DNA from: Pseudorasbora parva
Taxonomy: Eukaryota > Chordata > Actinopteri > Cypriniformes > Gobionidae
DNA length: 64,000 bases
Reading direction: 5' to 3'
Assembly (NCBI RefSeq): GCF_024679245.1
Contig: NC_090182.1
Span: 27,569,753 to 27,633,752 of the forward strand
Each line of letters opens with the position of its first letter. Positions within the stretch are counted from its first letter, which is position 1. Both the position numbers and the translations under genes were made by a program. Below are positions 27,652 to 40,400 of the stretch, piece after piece. The notes beneath the pieces were generated by a model that saw only the letters and a program-made list of their open reading frames with translations, ran no database searches and had not been told where the DNA came from.

Positions 27652-29304
27652 TTCAACCCCTCTAAGGGACGCTGTACACGTGATAACTGTAAGTACCTGC
27701 ATCCTCCGCCTCATCTCAAGACCCAGCTGGAGATAAACGGCAGGAACAACCTGATCCAGCAGAAGACCGCAGCCGCCATGCTGGCCCAGCAGATGCAGTT
27801 CATGCTGCCTGGAGCTCAGCTGCAGCCCATCGTGAGGCCAGATTTTCATAACCAATAACTTCATGATCATTTCTTTCAGCTTGAAAACATTGCTTTATTA
27901 TCCCTTGTTGTCTTTGTATCTCCTATCCAGACCTCTTTCCCAGTTACGCCTTCCTTGGCCAACAGTCCGAGCATGGCTTTCAGCCCATACCTGAGCCACA
28001 TGAGCCCGGGCATCAGTCTCATGCCCGAGCTTCTGCCCAGCGCCCCCGTGCTGGTCCCGGGGAGCCCCACCGGCATGGCCATGGGCAACGGAAATTCAAC
28101 GCAGAAACATGTTCGCACAGACAAACTTGAGGTGTTGAACTTGATGTTGTTGTTAGTAGTCTTAAATAATATCAGTATAACTGTTGCTTAAAATATAGGC
28201 CAGAATGTGATAGAGACTTGGGGCTGGGGCCCCAAGCACCAATCGACCAATCAACCAGCCAGAACACTTAGCAATTCCATTATAGCAAAATGTTAAAATA
28301 ATTGATCAACCTAATAGATTGCAACAGTCTGGTTCCGGAAGTAAAACTCCACTCGTTGTAGACCTTATGCACCAGAGAAACAAGCATGCAGCCATCTTTT
28401 TTTACATTTTGTCTATGAACTTCTGTTTTTGAGATAGCTCTGTATATTTATATGCCATCGCTGTTGAAGAGTTATTAGCTGGTGAAGTGGATTTTATTGT
28501 TGAGATATTGAATGTTATCATGAGCATTGTATTGCTTGAAGCAGATATCACAACAAATGTCAGTAGACCAGGACGATTGTAAAACGAGTGGTTTATTCAT
28601 GAATCTGTAAGATCTTACCTTCATGCTGTAGAAGTACAAACCTGAAGACAGAACACAATGAGCGCAGCGCTGATGGCTACATACGGTCTATAGAGAAACT
28701 GATTTTTAACAACAAAAACTCGCCTTGTCTCTTTATGCTTTCAAAATTGTTCGGCACGCACAGACACACAAAATAACTGCAGTTCAATAGGTAACCTGCA
28801 TCTCTTAAAGGGGCCACACTATATTCCTAATCGTGGAATATGGACCTCCTCCAGGTATGGTGTGGTACAGGTGCGTTCACAGGTCCGCATAACATTACCA
28901 ATTTTTCATACGAACTGTGCTTTGTTCTGAACTAAACTAACAGTGTAAAAACTCCCCTTTATATTCTTAAAATGAGAGAAATCACTGCTTATTCTAAATT
29001 TTTAAGCTTATAGGCTTAAAGAGACATGAACAAGTTCTTTGAAAAAACATTATTTGATACAAGTCTTCTGTCTAGTCTTCATACTCTGTTGAGTATTGTT
29101 TCACTAATAATAAATTAACATTTGCATAAAGCATGCATATTTGTCCATACCCATGTTGACTAGAGTAATAAAAACTTGAAACATATTAATTTAAGGTACA
29201 TTTAGAACTGATAAAAATGTGTGATTAAGCTGCGATTAATCGAGAGTTAACTCATGACACTCATGCAATTAATCGCAATTAAATATTTTAATCGATTGAC
29301 AGCC

Positions 29305-29392
<88 letters not shown>

Positions 29393-30935
29393 CAGTCAGG
29401 AAAATAAGTATTTGAACACCCTGCTATTATGCAAGTTCTCCCACTTGGAAATCATGGAGGGAGCTGAAATTGTCATCGTATGTGCATGTCCACTGTGAGA
29501 AACATAATCTAAAAAAAAAAATCCAGAAATCACAATATTTGATTTTTTAACTATTTGTTTGTATGATACAGCTGCAAAAAAGTATTTGAACACATGTCTA
29601 TCACCTATAATTCTGACCTTCAAAGACCTGTTAGTCTGCCTTTAAAATGTCCTCCTTTATTTATTATCATAAATTAGATGCACCTGTTTGAGGTCGTTAG
29701 CTGCATTAAGACACCTGTCCACCCCATACAATCAGTAAGAATCCAACTACTAACATGGCCAAGACCAAAGAGCTGTCCAAAGACACTAGAGACAAATTGT
29801 GGAAGGAATTCCACAAGGCTGGAAAGGGCTACGGGGAAATTGCAGAGCAGCTTGATGAAAAAAGGTCTACCGTTGGAGCAATCATTAGAAAATGGAAGAA
29901 GCTAAACATGACTGTCAATCTCCCTCGGGCTGGGGCTCCATGCAAGAGCTCACCTCGTGGGGTCTCAATGATCCTAAAAAAGGTGAGAAATCAGCCCAGA
30001 ACCACACGGGAGGAGCTGGTCAATGGCCTGAAAAGAGCTAGGACCACTGTTTCCAAGGTAACTGTTGGTAATACACTAAGACGTCATGGTTTAAAATCAT
30101 GCATGGCACGGAAGGTTCCCTTACTTAAACCAGCACATTTCCAGGCCCGTCTTAAGTTTGCCAATGACCATTTTGATGATCCAGAGGAGTCATGTGATCA
30201 GATGAGATCAAAATATAACTTTTTGGTCATAATTCCACTAAACGTGTTTGAAGGAAGAAGAATGATGAGTATCATCCCAAGAACACCATCCCTACTGTGA
30301 AGCATGGGGGTGGTAGCATCATGCTTTGGGGGTGTTTTTCTGCACATGGGACAGGGCGACTGCACTGTATTAAGGAGAGGATGTATTGTATATGCCATGT
30401 ATTGCGAGATTTTGGGGAACAACCTCCTTCCCTCAGTTAGAGCATTGAAGATGGGTCGAGGCTGGGTCTTCCAACATGACAATGACCTGAAGCACACAGC
30501 CAGGATAACCAAGGCTCTGTAAGAAGCATATCAAGGTTCTGGCGTGGCCTAGCCAGTCTCCAGACTGAAACCCAATAGAAAATCTTTGGAGGGAGCTCAA
30601 ACTCTTTCTCAGCGACAGGCCAGAAACCTGACTGATCTAGAGAAGATCTGTGTGGAGGAGTGGGCCAAAATCCCTCCTACAGTGTGTGCGAACCGGGTGA
30701 AAAACTACAGGAAATGTTTGACCTCTGTAATTTCAAACAAAGGCTACTGTACCAAATATTAACATTGAATTTCTCAGGTGTTCAAATACTTATTTGCAGC
30801 TGTATCATACAAATAAATAGTTAAAAAATCATACAATGTGATTTCTGGATTTTTAAAGATTATGTCTCTCACAGTGGACATGCACCTACGATGACAATTT
30901 CAGACCCCTCCATGATTTCTAAGTGGGAGACCTTG

Positions 30936-31031
<96 letters not shown>

Positions 31032-33835
31032 CCTCGTTGCTGATTGGTTTGGTTAATGGTTTATAATTATTAAAGACTTTTCTTTTTAAGTCCATTGTCA
31101 CTTAAAGGACTACTTCAGCGTTGGAAAGATGAATCTGTATTTTAACTGGGTCATTAATGTAGTAGAAATATAAAATAATTTTTTTATTTGGTGCTTTCTT
31201 TTCTAAATGTATTTTTGTCTCATGGGGATGAAAGACAACAATTCCCAGAATGATTCGCTGCCCTACAAGGCCACTCCCAAAGCCACTGTTACTAGATTAC
31301 TGAATCACTTTCACTTTCCCACCGCAACATTTTCATAATATCAGTTCAGTTCGAGAACAGACACTAAAACTGAAACGTGTCTGTTCAATCTAAGGTGATT
31401 TAGCTGCTGAGGGAGTGTCACAGCACAAATGCAGCAGGAGTCAAATTACATTGACAGTCATGGACGAGCTCGTGATGAGATCTGTCTGAGGTAAACGTGA
31501 CTGCGCTCGCAGCATAGATCCACAGCGCGTGTTCAGTCTCGCGCGTTTTCAATTCATGCCTTTGGAAGCTTAACTTTCATAGAAATCAATTAGAGAAGTT
31601 GAAACACTTACTTTGCTCCGCCGGCCGCACCGTTTACATGAAAGCCTGCAGCGGCGAGCTGAGCTGTGAGTGTGAGATCCCACCCCCCATGCGCGGGTTG
31701 AAAACATGCGGAAATCTGCTCCCTCTGCTGGCTGTAGTCTAGCCTCTGGCCAAAAATTCCTCCGATGATGCAAATTGACAATAATTGCGTCATCGGAGGA
31801 ATTTTTCCAGAAATAAAATGCATAAATCTCTTGTCTCAGGGGGATATGAGGGTGGGGAGCACAATCATTTGAATATTCTCCAGGGTTTCTAATGATACAA
31901 AGTCATATCCTAATTGCTGAAGTAACCCTTTAAAAACTGTGCGTGCACTTATAAACTCTATAGCAAAACTCTGGCAACCACTCACAACACAGAGCTGGAC
32001 AAGGGCCACTCACATTAAAATAACTGTCACTAAGGAAAATTTTCAGTGTGAATAATGGGTGATAGTAAATCTCTGCTGTCCTGCTCCCAGGTGTGTCGAG
32101 AATTCCAGCGGGGAAACTGCACACGTGGGGAGAACGACTGCCGCTACGCCCACCCAATGGAAGCCGCCATGGTGGACGGCAGTGAGAACTCCGTCATTGT
32201 TTGCATGGATTACATCAAGGGCCGCTGCACCCGTGACAAATGCAAGTACTTTCACCCTCCGGCTCACTTACAGGCCCGGATAAAGGCGGCACAGCATCAG
32301 GCCAGCCAGAATGCTGCTGCTATGGTGAGTTACTGATCCCATTACAATGACATCACAAACACTAACTCTCATAATTATGACAGTCACACATAATTTATAT
32401 TGTACAGAAGAGGATGTTTTGTGTAGTCATATTGATAATTAGGCTAAACATGATTTAATGCACTATTGAATGAAACTAGTTAAGAAAATGAAGACCTTGA
32501 TTAATCTATCTAGAACCATTTTGTGGAAAGTGCATTATTATATCCATTCATCTGAATTTATTTTAAAATAGAAAAATAAAGCATCCTTTTTAAAATAATT
32601 TGTGAATAAATTGAGAATTTCCTCCTTGGAAGATGAATAAAGTTAATCTAATTGGTAACACTTACAATAAGGTTCATTAGTTAACATTAGTTATCTACAT
32701 TAGTTAACATGAACTAATAATGACCTGCAATTATAAAGCATTTATTTATCTTTGTTAATGTTAATTTCAACATTTACTAATATTTTATTAAAATCTTGTT
32801 AACATTAGTTAACCAACGTGAACTAACATGAACAAACCATGAACGGCTGTATTTTTATTAACTAGCGTTAACAAAGATGAACTAATGCTGAACAGAGGTG
32901 TTGTTCATGGTTAGTTCATGTTAACTAATGCATTAACTAATAATAATAATATATTTTATTTTTAACGCACTTTATATTAAACAAAATCTCAAAGTGCTAC
33001 AGATTTAAAACATTCAACAACAACAACAAAATAAATTAATAAAATAACATAGATAAAACAGAAAAATTAAGGAGTAACAAATCAAATAAATCAAAAGGTT
33101 TGCTAAAAAGGTGGGTTTAATACAAACTTATTGTAAAGTGTTACCATCTAATCTAATAAAATTGTGCAAAATCATTGTTATTTATTACATTTGTTAAATA
33201 TTTAAATAAATTCTGACCATTTAATCATAAACAGCAGCTTATGTCATGTCAAATCAAAATGAATCAAAACTCAAACCACTAATATTTAAAAAATTTATAA
33301 TGAATAATATTCATTATTATTACCATTCATGATTATCATTCATTATTCAATAATATTATATCATATAATTTTTGTTTTTTTCAAACTCATAAGTCTCGCA
33401 TGCAAAGACCACAATTTACTGCTTATTTGTGGGCATTTTATGTAGTAATTTAGCAAGTTATATTATTATTCAGCACTGTTTTAGTGGAAAAGGAGGTTTC
33501 AGTGCATTATTTATATAATACAACAATAGTAATTAATTACATCTCATATCATAACTTGACTCAAACATCTAATCAAATTTTAGCATCCAGTTTTATCCAT
33601 GGCAACTTTCAGTACACATATTAAACGTACAGTCTCACTGGAGTAACATGGAGTTAAGTGACCAGCAACCTTAGTCTTGGCCAGTATGCCATTTTCAATA
33701 ATATCTACTGGTGTCAGATGGAGGTGTGTGTATTTATAACTCATTTTCCACACACCTTCAATGTGAGTTTCAGGAGTGTATTAAATAATTCAGATCCCCA
33801 CACAGAAGGTGTATGTGTGTGTGTGTGTGTGAGAG

Positions 33836-33884
<49 letters not shown>

Positions 33885-34351
33885 GTGTGTGTGTGTCTGT
33901 AGTTCAAGCTCTTTGTCTCTTGTGTGATGTATGAAGACCAGGGCTCTGTGATCGCTTGCAAACAGTGTCTGCAGTGCAGGTGCAGGAGAGAAAAATGATA
34001 AGAAAGGAGAAAACAAGCAATTCATTCCCACAGAAACATCCACTAGTTTAGCAGCCTCTCACAGAGAGTGTACTGCAGCCAATTTCCCTTTAATAATGTG
34101 TCATCTTTATCCCAGTCCTCCCAAGCTTATCATGTAACATTTTTACAGGTTTATTTACAGCACACAGACGTGGGAAAAATATCCAGATATCCTCCCCTGT
34201 TTTTTTCAGTCACCTGATTTGCCTTAGGCATTATAATATGTTGGCTTTATTTGACTCCCTCTTGATTCATGCTGTCATTCTTTTTGAACACTGCTTGATT
34301 GTCTTTACATCCTCACAGCTCTCTTTGTTGTCCTACAAGCTTATTACCCAG

Positions 34352-34396
<45 letters not shown>

Positions 34397-34408
34397 TCAT
34401 TCTTTCTT

Positions 34409-34487
<79 letters not shown>

Positions 34488-37400
34488 CTCTCTCTCTCTC
34501 TCTTACCTCAGCTGTATCTGTTCCTTCATGGCTCATTCTGTTGTGTTTATTTCCAATGTCGTTGATTGGTTTGCCATCACCATGTGGTCACTGCTCACAT
34601 ATCCAGCCCCCAGCGCGTCCTCTGAAGCGCAGCCTGCAGCCAACTTTCAACCTGGTACTTTAATCTTTCACCCATTTTTGTGTCTTTTCTTTGCTAATTT
34701 GTTCATTTCTAATTGCTCATTCACATATACGTAGTCCCATTTGATGAACTTGTTAATGCTGCAAGAAAGAAGCCGCAACCGCTGTGTAAACTAATCAGTA
34801 AGAACTGAAATGAAAGATCTTTTTTTTTGTACGAGCTTGGGTTCTAGAAGTACATTTCTCATAAATTTTCTCCACAGGCACTTCAGAAAATTAAAGGTGC
34901 CCTAGAATGAGTTGAAACAATATGTTAAATTGTTCTCTGATATCTACATAGAGGGTATGTGGCTTATTTAAGAAAAAAATAATTTCATGTCCATTTACAA
35001 CCCTCGAAATTGTCCCTAGGATGTAATGATCTGTTTTTGCCTTTTTTGGAAGAGTCATGAATATTAATGGTGAGCTCTGCTCTGATTGGCTTATTTCAGC
35101 AGCTCACACAAGTTCAGTTGTTCAGCGAAGGCTTGTGAGTCCTGACAGAACACAGACCAAATGCAGCTTACTTGTTTATTGGTGTTTTCCGACCATCTGC
35201 GTGTTCGAGAGATTCAGAGAGAGAGAGAGTGTGCATGCATATGGTTGCCAGATTGCACAAGTTTAGGTAAAACACCGGATAGTATACGTGTTCACAAGCA
35301 CGAACACTTGGCTGCTTCTCTTTCTCCCCTGAGAATTTTTTTTTTTTTTTTTTTAAACCACATTTTAGACTCGTCTTTTTTCGTCAATGATATTGCATGT
35401 GTTTATGTAACGTTAGTCGCAGTGTAGGCTACGCAGTGACTGTGATTTACTCTGAAATACAAGCATGCAAAAAAATCATACTTCAGTTCTCAAAAAATAA
35501 ATATATATATTTTTTAACAATTGAATAGAAGCCTTGTCAAATGACTATCGTTTAAACTTATATGGTGGACAAAGTGACGTTAGCTAGAAGGATCAAGAGA
35601 GCGATCTGTAAGCAACTAAACCAACGTAGTATGGCATGCGTATCTACGGTTGTATTTTGTAATACAAAATAATATTACCCTTTATCATTAGATACACTAT
35701 TTGTTGTATGATACTTGGAGTTTCCTACTGTACTAGCATCTTGCGTTATCTAAGACAACGCTGTCTTTCTAAGAAACTTTCTGTTCAATCAGAGATTGTT
35801 TAGACAGTCAATTAGTGGATAAATCACTATTTACTGCTTGCAGGAATATAGTTGGGATCGGCCCTTTCTTCAGTTTTAGACGCTGAGCGAAGCTTGCTTG
35901 ATATTGTCCCAGGTAAGAAAAACTGTCAATATCAAACTGTTGGTGAAATGGGCCGAGCAAACAAACAATTTTGAATTAAATTGTTGCAGTATATGATTAT
36001 AAAAACATCAACCATGACTGTTGACATTTTTTATCTGTGGAAAGTCCTCATTTCCTTATCCTCGCGTGACGCTTGTTTATCTCTAGAACTCCCTGTGCAT
36101 TGCACATATACTGACATGAAAATGTTGGGGACGTACATATTAATGATCCCAGCGATTGCGTCACAGTTGGTGTTATGGTGAGAATCGCTTATTTTTCTGT
36201 GGTGTTTTTCATGCACGAGATTTACATAAGAGGTAGAAGCAATGGTGTTTGAGACTCACAGTATGTGATGTCCATGTGCTGAACTCTTATTATTTCACTA
36301 TGGCCATGTTAATTCAATTTTTCATTCTAGGGCAAATTTAATACTTTTAACCAAACCATCTAGCTCAAAGAGAAGTCACAACATTTGTCATTCAAATTTG
36401 AAAATCTGTAAAAAGAATGACACAAGAATGTATTTAACATCTTTTATATGGATGCAAAATATATTAGTACCATATTGGCTGTTGTCTGATAATAGAGTGT
36501 TGTTGTCTCAGTATTGGATATTTAATTCATCATGCTCATTACTTCTGCTATTACATTTAGATTAAATTTGTCATTGTCTAACTCTCATTTAAAGGGATAA
36601 TTCACCCAAAAATGAAAATTCTGTCATTAATTAATCATCTTCGTGTCGTTCCAAACCCATACGCCAAATATGATATAATATTTGGAACACAAATTAAGAT
36701 ATTTTTTATGAAATCCAAGAGCTTTCTGTCCGTACATAGACAGCAACACAACAACCACTTTCAAGGCCCATCAAGGTTGTAAAAAGACAGTTAAAATAGT
36801 CCATGTGAGTATAGTGGTTCAACCTTAATGTTATGAAGCGATGTGAATACTTTCGATGAAGCGATGTGAACACAAAAATAACAACTTTATTCAACCATTT
36901 CTTCTCTTTTGTGATTCATGTAAGCACCACAATGCATGCATGTGCATAAATATAAATATTAATTAATATTATAAAATATTATAAAATATTAATTAGTGTT
37001 TGAAGATGAATACCATGAAGACGAAGGTCTTCCAGGTTTGGAATGACATGAGGGTGAGTAATTAATGACAGAAACTTTTTATATCCTCTGGACTTTATCC
37101 AAAGGAATTTTTGAAATATTAGATATAGTTTGTATTTTATGAGTTGTATCTCCCAGAATATGTTGCCTTATTAAATATGCTGTATGTCATCTTTTGGACT
37201 ATAATACTAAAGCTTAAAAATACCATAACATCTTTCAAATATTTAGAAAACACAAGTTTACATACCTGTTTCCCGGGGGGGGGTAATGTATCCTATACAT
37301 TTTCTACTTTAAAATGGGCTTTCCGTGTAATACATTTAGATACCGCACGCTGCCAATTTTTTCAATAATATTTCAATACCCCCCGGGTTGCCAGTTGCCA

Positions 37401-40400
37401 TAAAACATGTGTATTGCAGCCATGGAAGACAAACTGGGTCAGAGATTTCAGATTATACCCGACCTAAAAGGCTCCGGCACCCAGAGGTATATTAAAACGG
37501 GGATAAATCAACTCATCAATTTATAGTGTAAGGCTCGACGTTTTCCTTTTCCTTTGTGAATTGCCCTCATTCCTATTACTTCCTCAATCTGGCAACCCAC
37601 GTGATGCCGAGTCGAAAGAGGAGGGGCGGGAGAAACAACTCTCCAATATTTTGAATTTGGTCTGCAGTACCCATTTCAACCACAAGCTGTAAATATTACA
37701 TATTACAATTTACTGGTATTGAACCATTATTTACTGCCCCAAAAAAACATGTCTTATGCTAATTTTTATATAGATTGAATTGGTCATTATGGATATATGG
37801 ACATATTTGTGTTCTTTAATTTGCGCATCGTCAGTAAATCACCTGCAGAACTTGCCCCTCCCATCAGCACTTTTATGTAATTGCACTCTCATGGTACTCC
37901 GCACTGTTTAGTAAATCTGTTCCTAAGTTTCCTTTAATTGAGTCATACACATTTCTTGTATTTTTACTCTGCTGAACCATCTCGTCTTTAATCTCAGGGG
38001 TGGGCTGAGCAACTCTAGCCTTAGCTCCATTCCTAATCAGTCCTATAATGTAATTTATGATATAACATACAAAGTAACAGTTTCTAAAGTCAGGGTTGGC
38101 GCTAAACTCTGCAAAATGGTAGCCTTACAGGAGCAGGATTGGACACCACATTCTTCCATAAAAAGAGCTGTGTGAAACCCTACACAAAATATCTAGTTGA
38201 AGATGTAGTTAACTAAGCATAATAAAATCAGTTTTACATGTGAGTATTAACATTTGCACATTTTTTTAACTTAACATTCCCTCGTGGCATGATTTAATAC
38301 ATATCAAGATACTAAACTCATGATACAATATTATTCCAAAACACCAAGACATATAAGTAAGACATAGAAGGTTAACAAAAAATGTACTGGTGTTTAAATG
38401 CTACATTTGGAGTTTGGGGTGGAAATGAATAGACTTGGACTTGGTGCTGGTGCTGGTAACCCAATGCGCAGGACAGTGGTGACACCAGAATAAAAATATG
38501 ATTCTGAAGCTAAAAATACATAATTATTTTAGGCAAATATGCTTGCAGTCCTTCAATGACGAAATATATTTAAAATAAAGGAGGTCACTTTTTACTGGTA
38601 ACATAAGACATTTGACATTATCAGGACCCACGAATATTCCCCTATTGCATTATTATACATTATATTCAACATTAACTATAATATGTAGTACTAAAACTAA
38701 AAGTACTTTTTCTCACAGTCATTTTCCTTTTGAGGAACTATATACAATACAGATTGTCACTATCCACGATACATATGGTTGCATTTTGTATTGCGATATA
38801 TTGTTTACACCCCTACTCAAAATACATAGATTGAGAAGGGGGATTGGGTACAGGGGGCTTATAAGGATCTCCCCTAAGGAACTGCATCACAATAATGGAA
38901 TAACCTGTGCAGGGGCCCATTTTACCTTGAGACACAACTTATTGGTTATGTTTACATGCACACCTTTTTTTTAAATTGGAATTTATTTATTCTGATTGAT
39001 GAATCTGAACGTAGTATTTTACATGAACTCTAAATAAAGTGATCTAGTAAAGTGAGTTGATTTGTGCGTTTATACGTCACAAGCTTCTAATCAGAATAGT
39101 TTTTTTTACCATGCGTACAGTGCACAAATATACAGAGTTTCCTGCTGTTTGTGCATACTATTTTCCTACATTGTTTCTTTTCTTTGTTTTAAAGAGCAGA
39201 TTTAATATTCATCTATTTCAAGTGTATGTGGAGGAGAGTTTGAGGAATGATGGGATGTTGTTCTGTACCCCTTCACAGACGATGAGTGGAGGATTAATTT
39301 TAGAATAACAAGTCATTTGTGACATTTTATTTAAAGGGGGGGGGGGGTGAAACACTTCATCAATCAATCAATCTTGTCAATCTTGTCAATGTCAATCTTG
39401 AGTACCTATAGAGTAGTATTGCATCCTTCATATCTCCGAAAAGTCTTTAGTTTTATTATATTTATAAAAGAAATATAGGCTGTACCGAGTCTTTCCAAAA
39501 AAACGAGCGGCTGGAGGCGTATATCGTGTGGGCGGAGCTAAAGAATGACGAATGCGCAAAGCGGTGACGTCCTCAAGCGTGGAGAAGAAAACGCTACCCA
39601 GATTCAACTAATACAGATATGATCCAGGATCAGATCTGGAGGCTGAAATAAATTGAACAGGAGAAACAACGACAGCAGGACGTCCGTCTCTGTGGTATGT
39701 ACTGTATTTAGTAGCCTGTCAACATTTGTGTGGGTTTACTCGCAGTTTATGAGGACATGATTCGGTTTATGGACTATTGTATGCGACTAAACCTTAGCAG
39801 TAGCAAGCAAAACGGTTTTGCACGTCAGACTAGTGTAACGTTATACATAGAACAACAATGGAGTAACATTAGCGCATTTGAATGACGAAGCATGCTTTGT
39901 GAGAACCCTAGGTTTATGTTTGGGTGGTTTTATAATAAACAAACTGACACCTATAGTGGTCAGCTAAACAAATGTATTTAAACACACACCATACATTGCA
40001 TGCTCCATTGATAAATAAACTGTAACGTTACACGATCGTGTTGTTTACGGATGTTTACTCACGCGATGATAGCCAACAATATAGACATTTGAAGCAGTTT
40101 TACTCACCACCTGCTTCCAAACCAGGACCGTGAACCTTTATCGTCACCGCTCCATCAAAAACACACTTCTTTGGTAAATGTTGATTTCGTGAAGTCCTGT
40201 GACAGCAGTGACCGTGAAAATCCACTTTTGCGACGCGACTGAAGCGATGTTGTGCCGCTTCCCGTCATTTCTGCGTTCAAATCGGTTCAAATGCAGCGCT
40301 GCCTTCCCGGAATGCTGTGCTGAAGCGTTGAAGTCGCTCGACGTCACCCATAGGAATAAAGTGAAGCGTGGTGGGAGAAAAGTGTTGCACGTACGATTGG

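Larger units (their letters stand above)
6522..27666 (+). other. mbnl3: mbnl3 intron 1 (21 kb, transposon-rich)
   Basis: Bounded by a GTAAAT donor at 6522 and an AG acceptor at 27665-27666 that follows a long CT microsatellite. Most recognisable content is DNA-transposon and SINE debris, listed separately. The stretches 15389-17131, 19810-20780, 21000-22260 (including a GC-richer, repeat-free segment at 21343-21640) and 26740-27570 hold no gene or repeat that I recognise. Confidence 0.85.
28132..32090 (+). other. mbnl3: mbnl3 intron 3
   Basis: About 4 kb. The first 900 bp hold nothing recognised. Then come a TAGGGCTGTCAATCGATT-type repeat end (about 29200-29307, minus), two TA microsatellites flanking a Tc1 relic, and the inverted TTAA element at 31102-31933. 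Confidence 0.8.
32325..34606 (+). other. mbnl3: mbnl3 intron 4
   Basis: Contains a hAT-like MITE (32654-33145), AT-rich sequence without recognisable content (33160-33800), a mixed GT/GA microsatellite, and the TTTC/CT microsatellite upstream of the alternative exon. Confidence 0.8.

Noticed and set aside
34238..34663. 141-residue Ser/Leu/Phe-rich open frame
   Set aside because: Produced by the TTTC/CT microsatellite; its last residues are the real NLS exon in frame, but the rest is intron.
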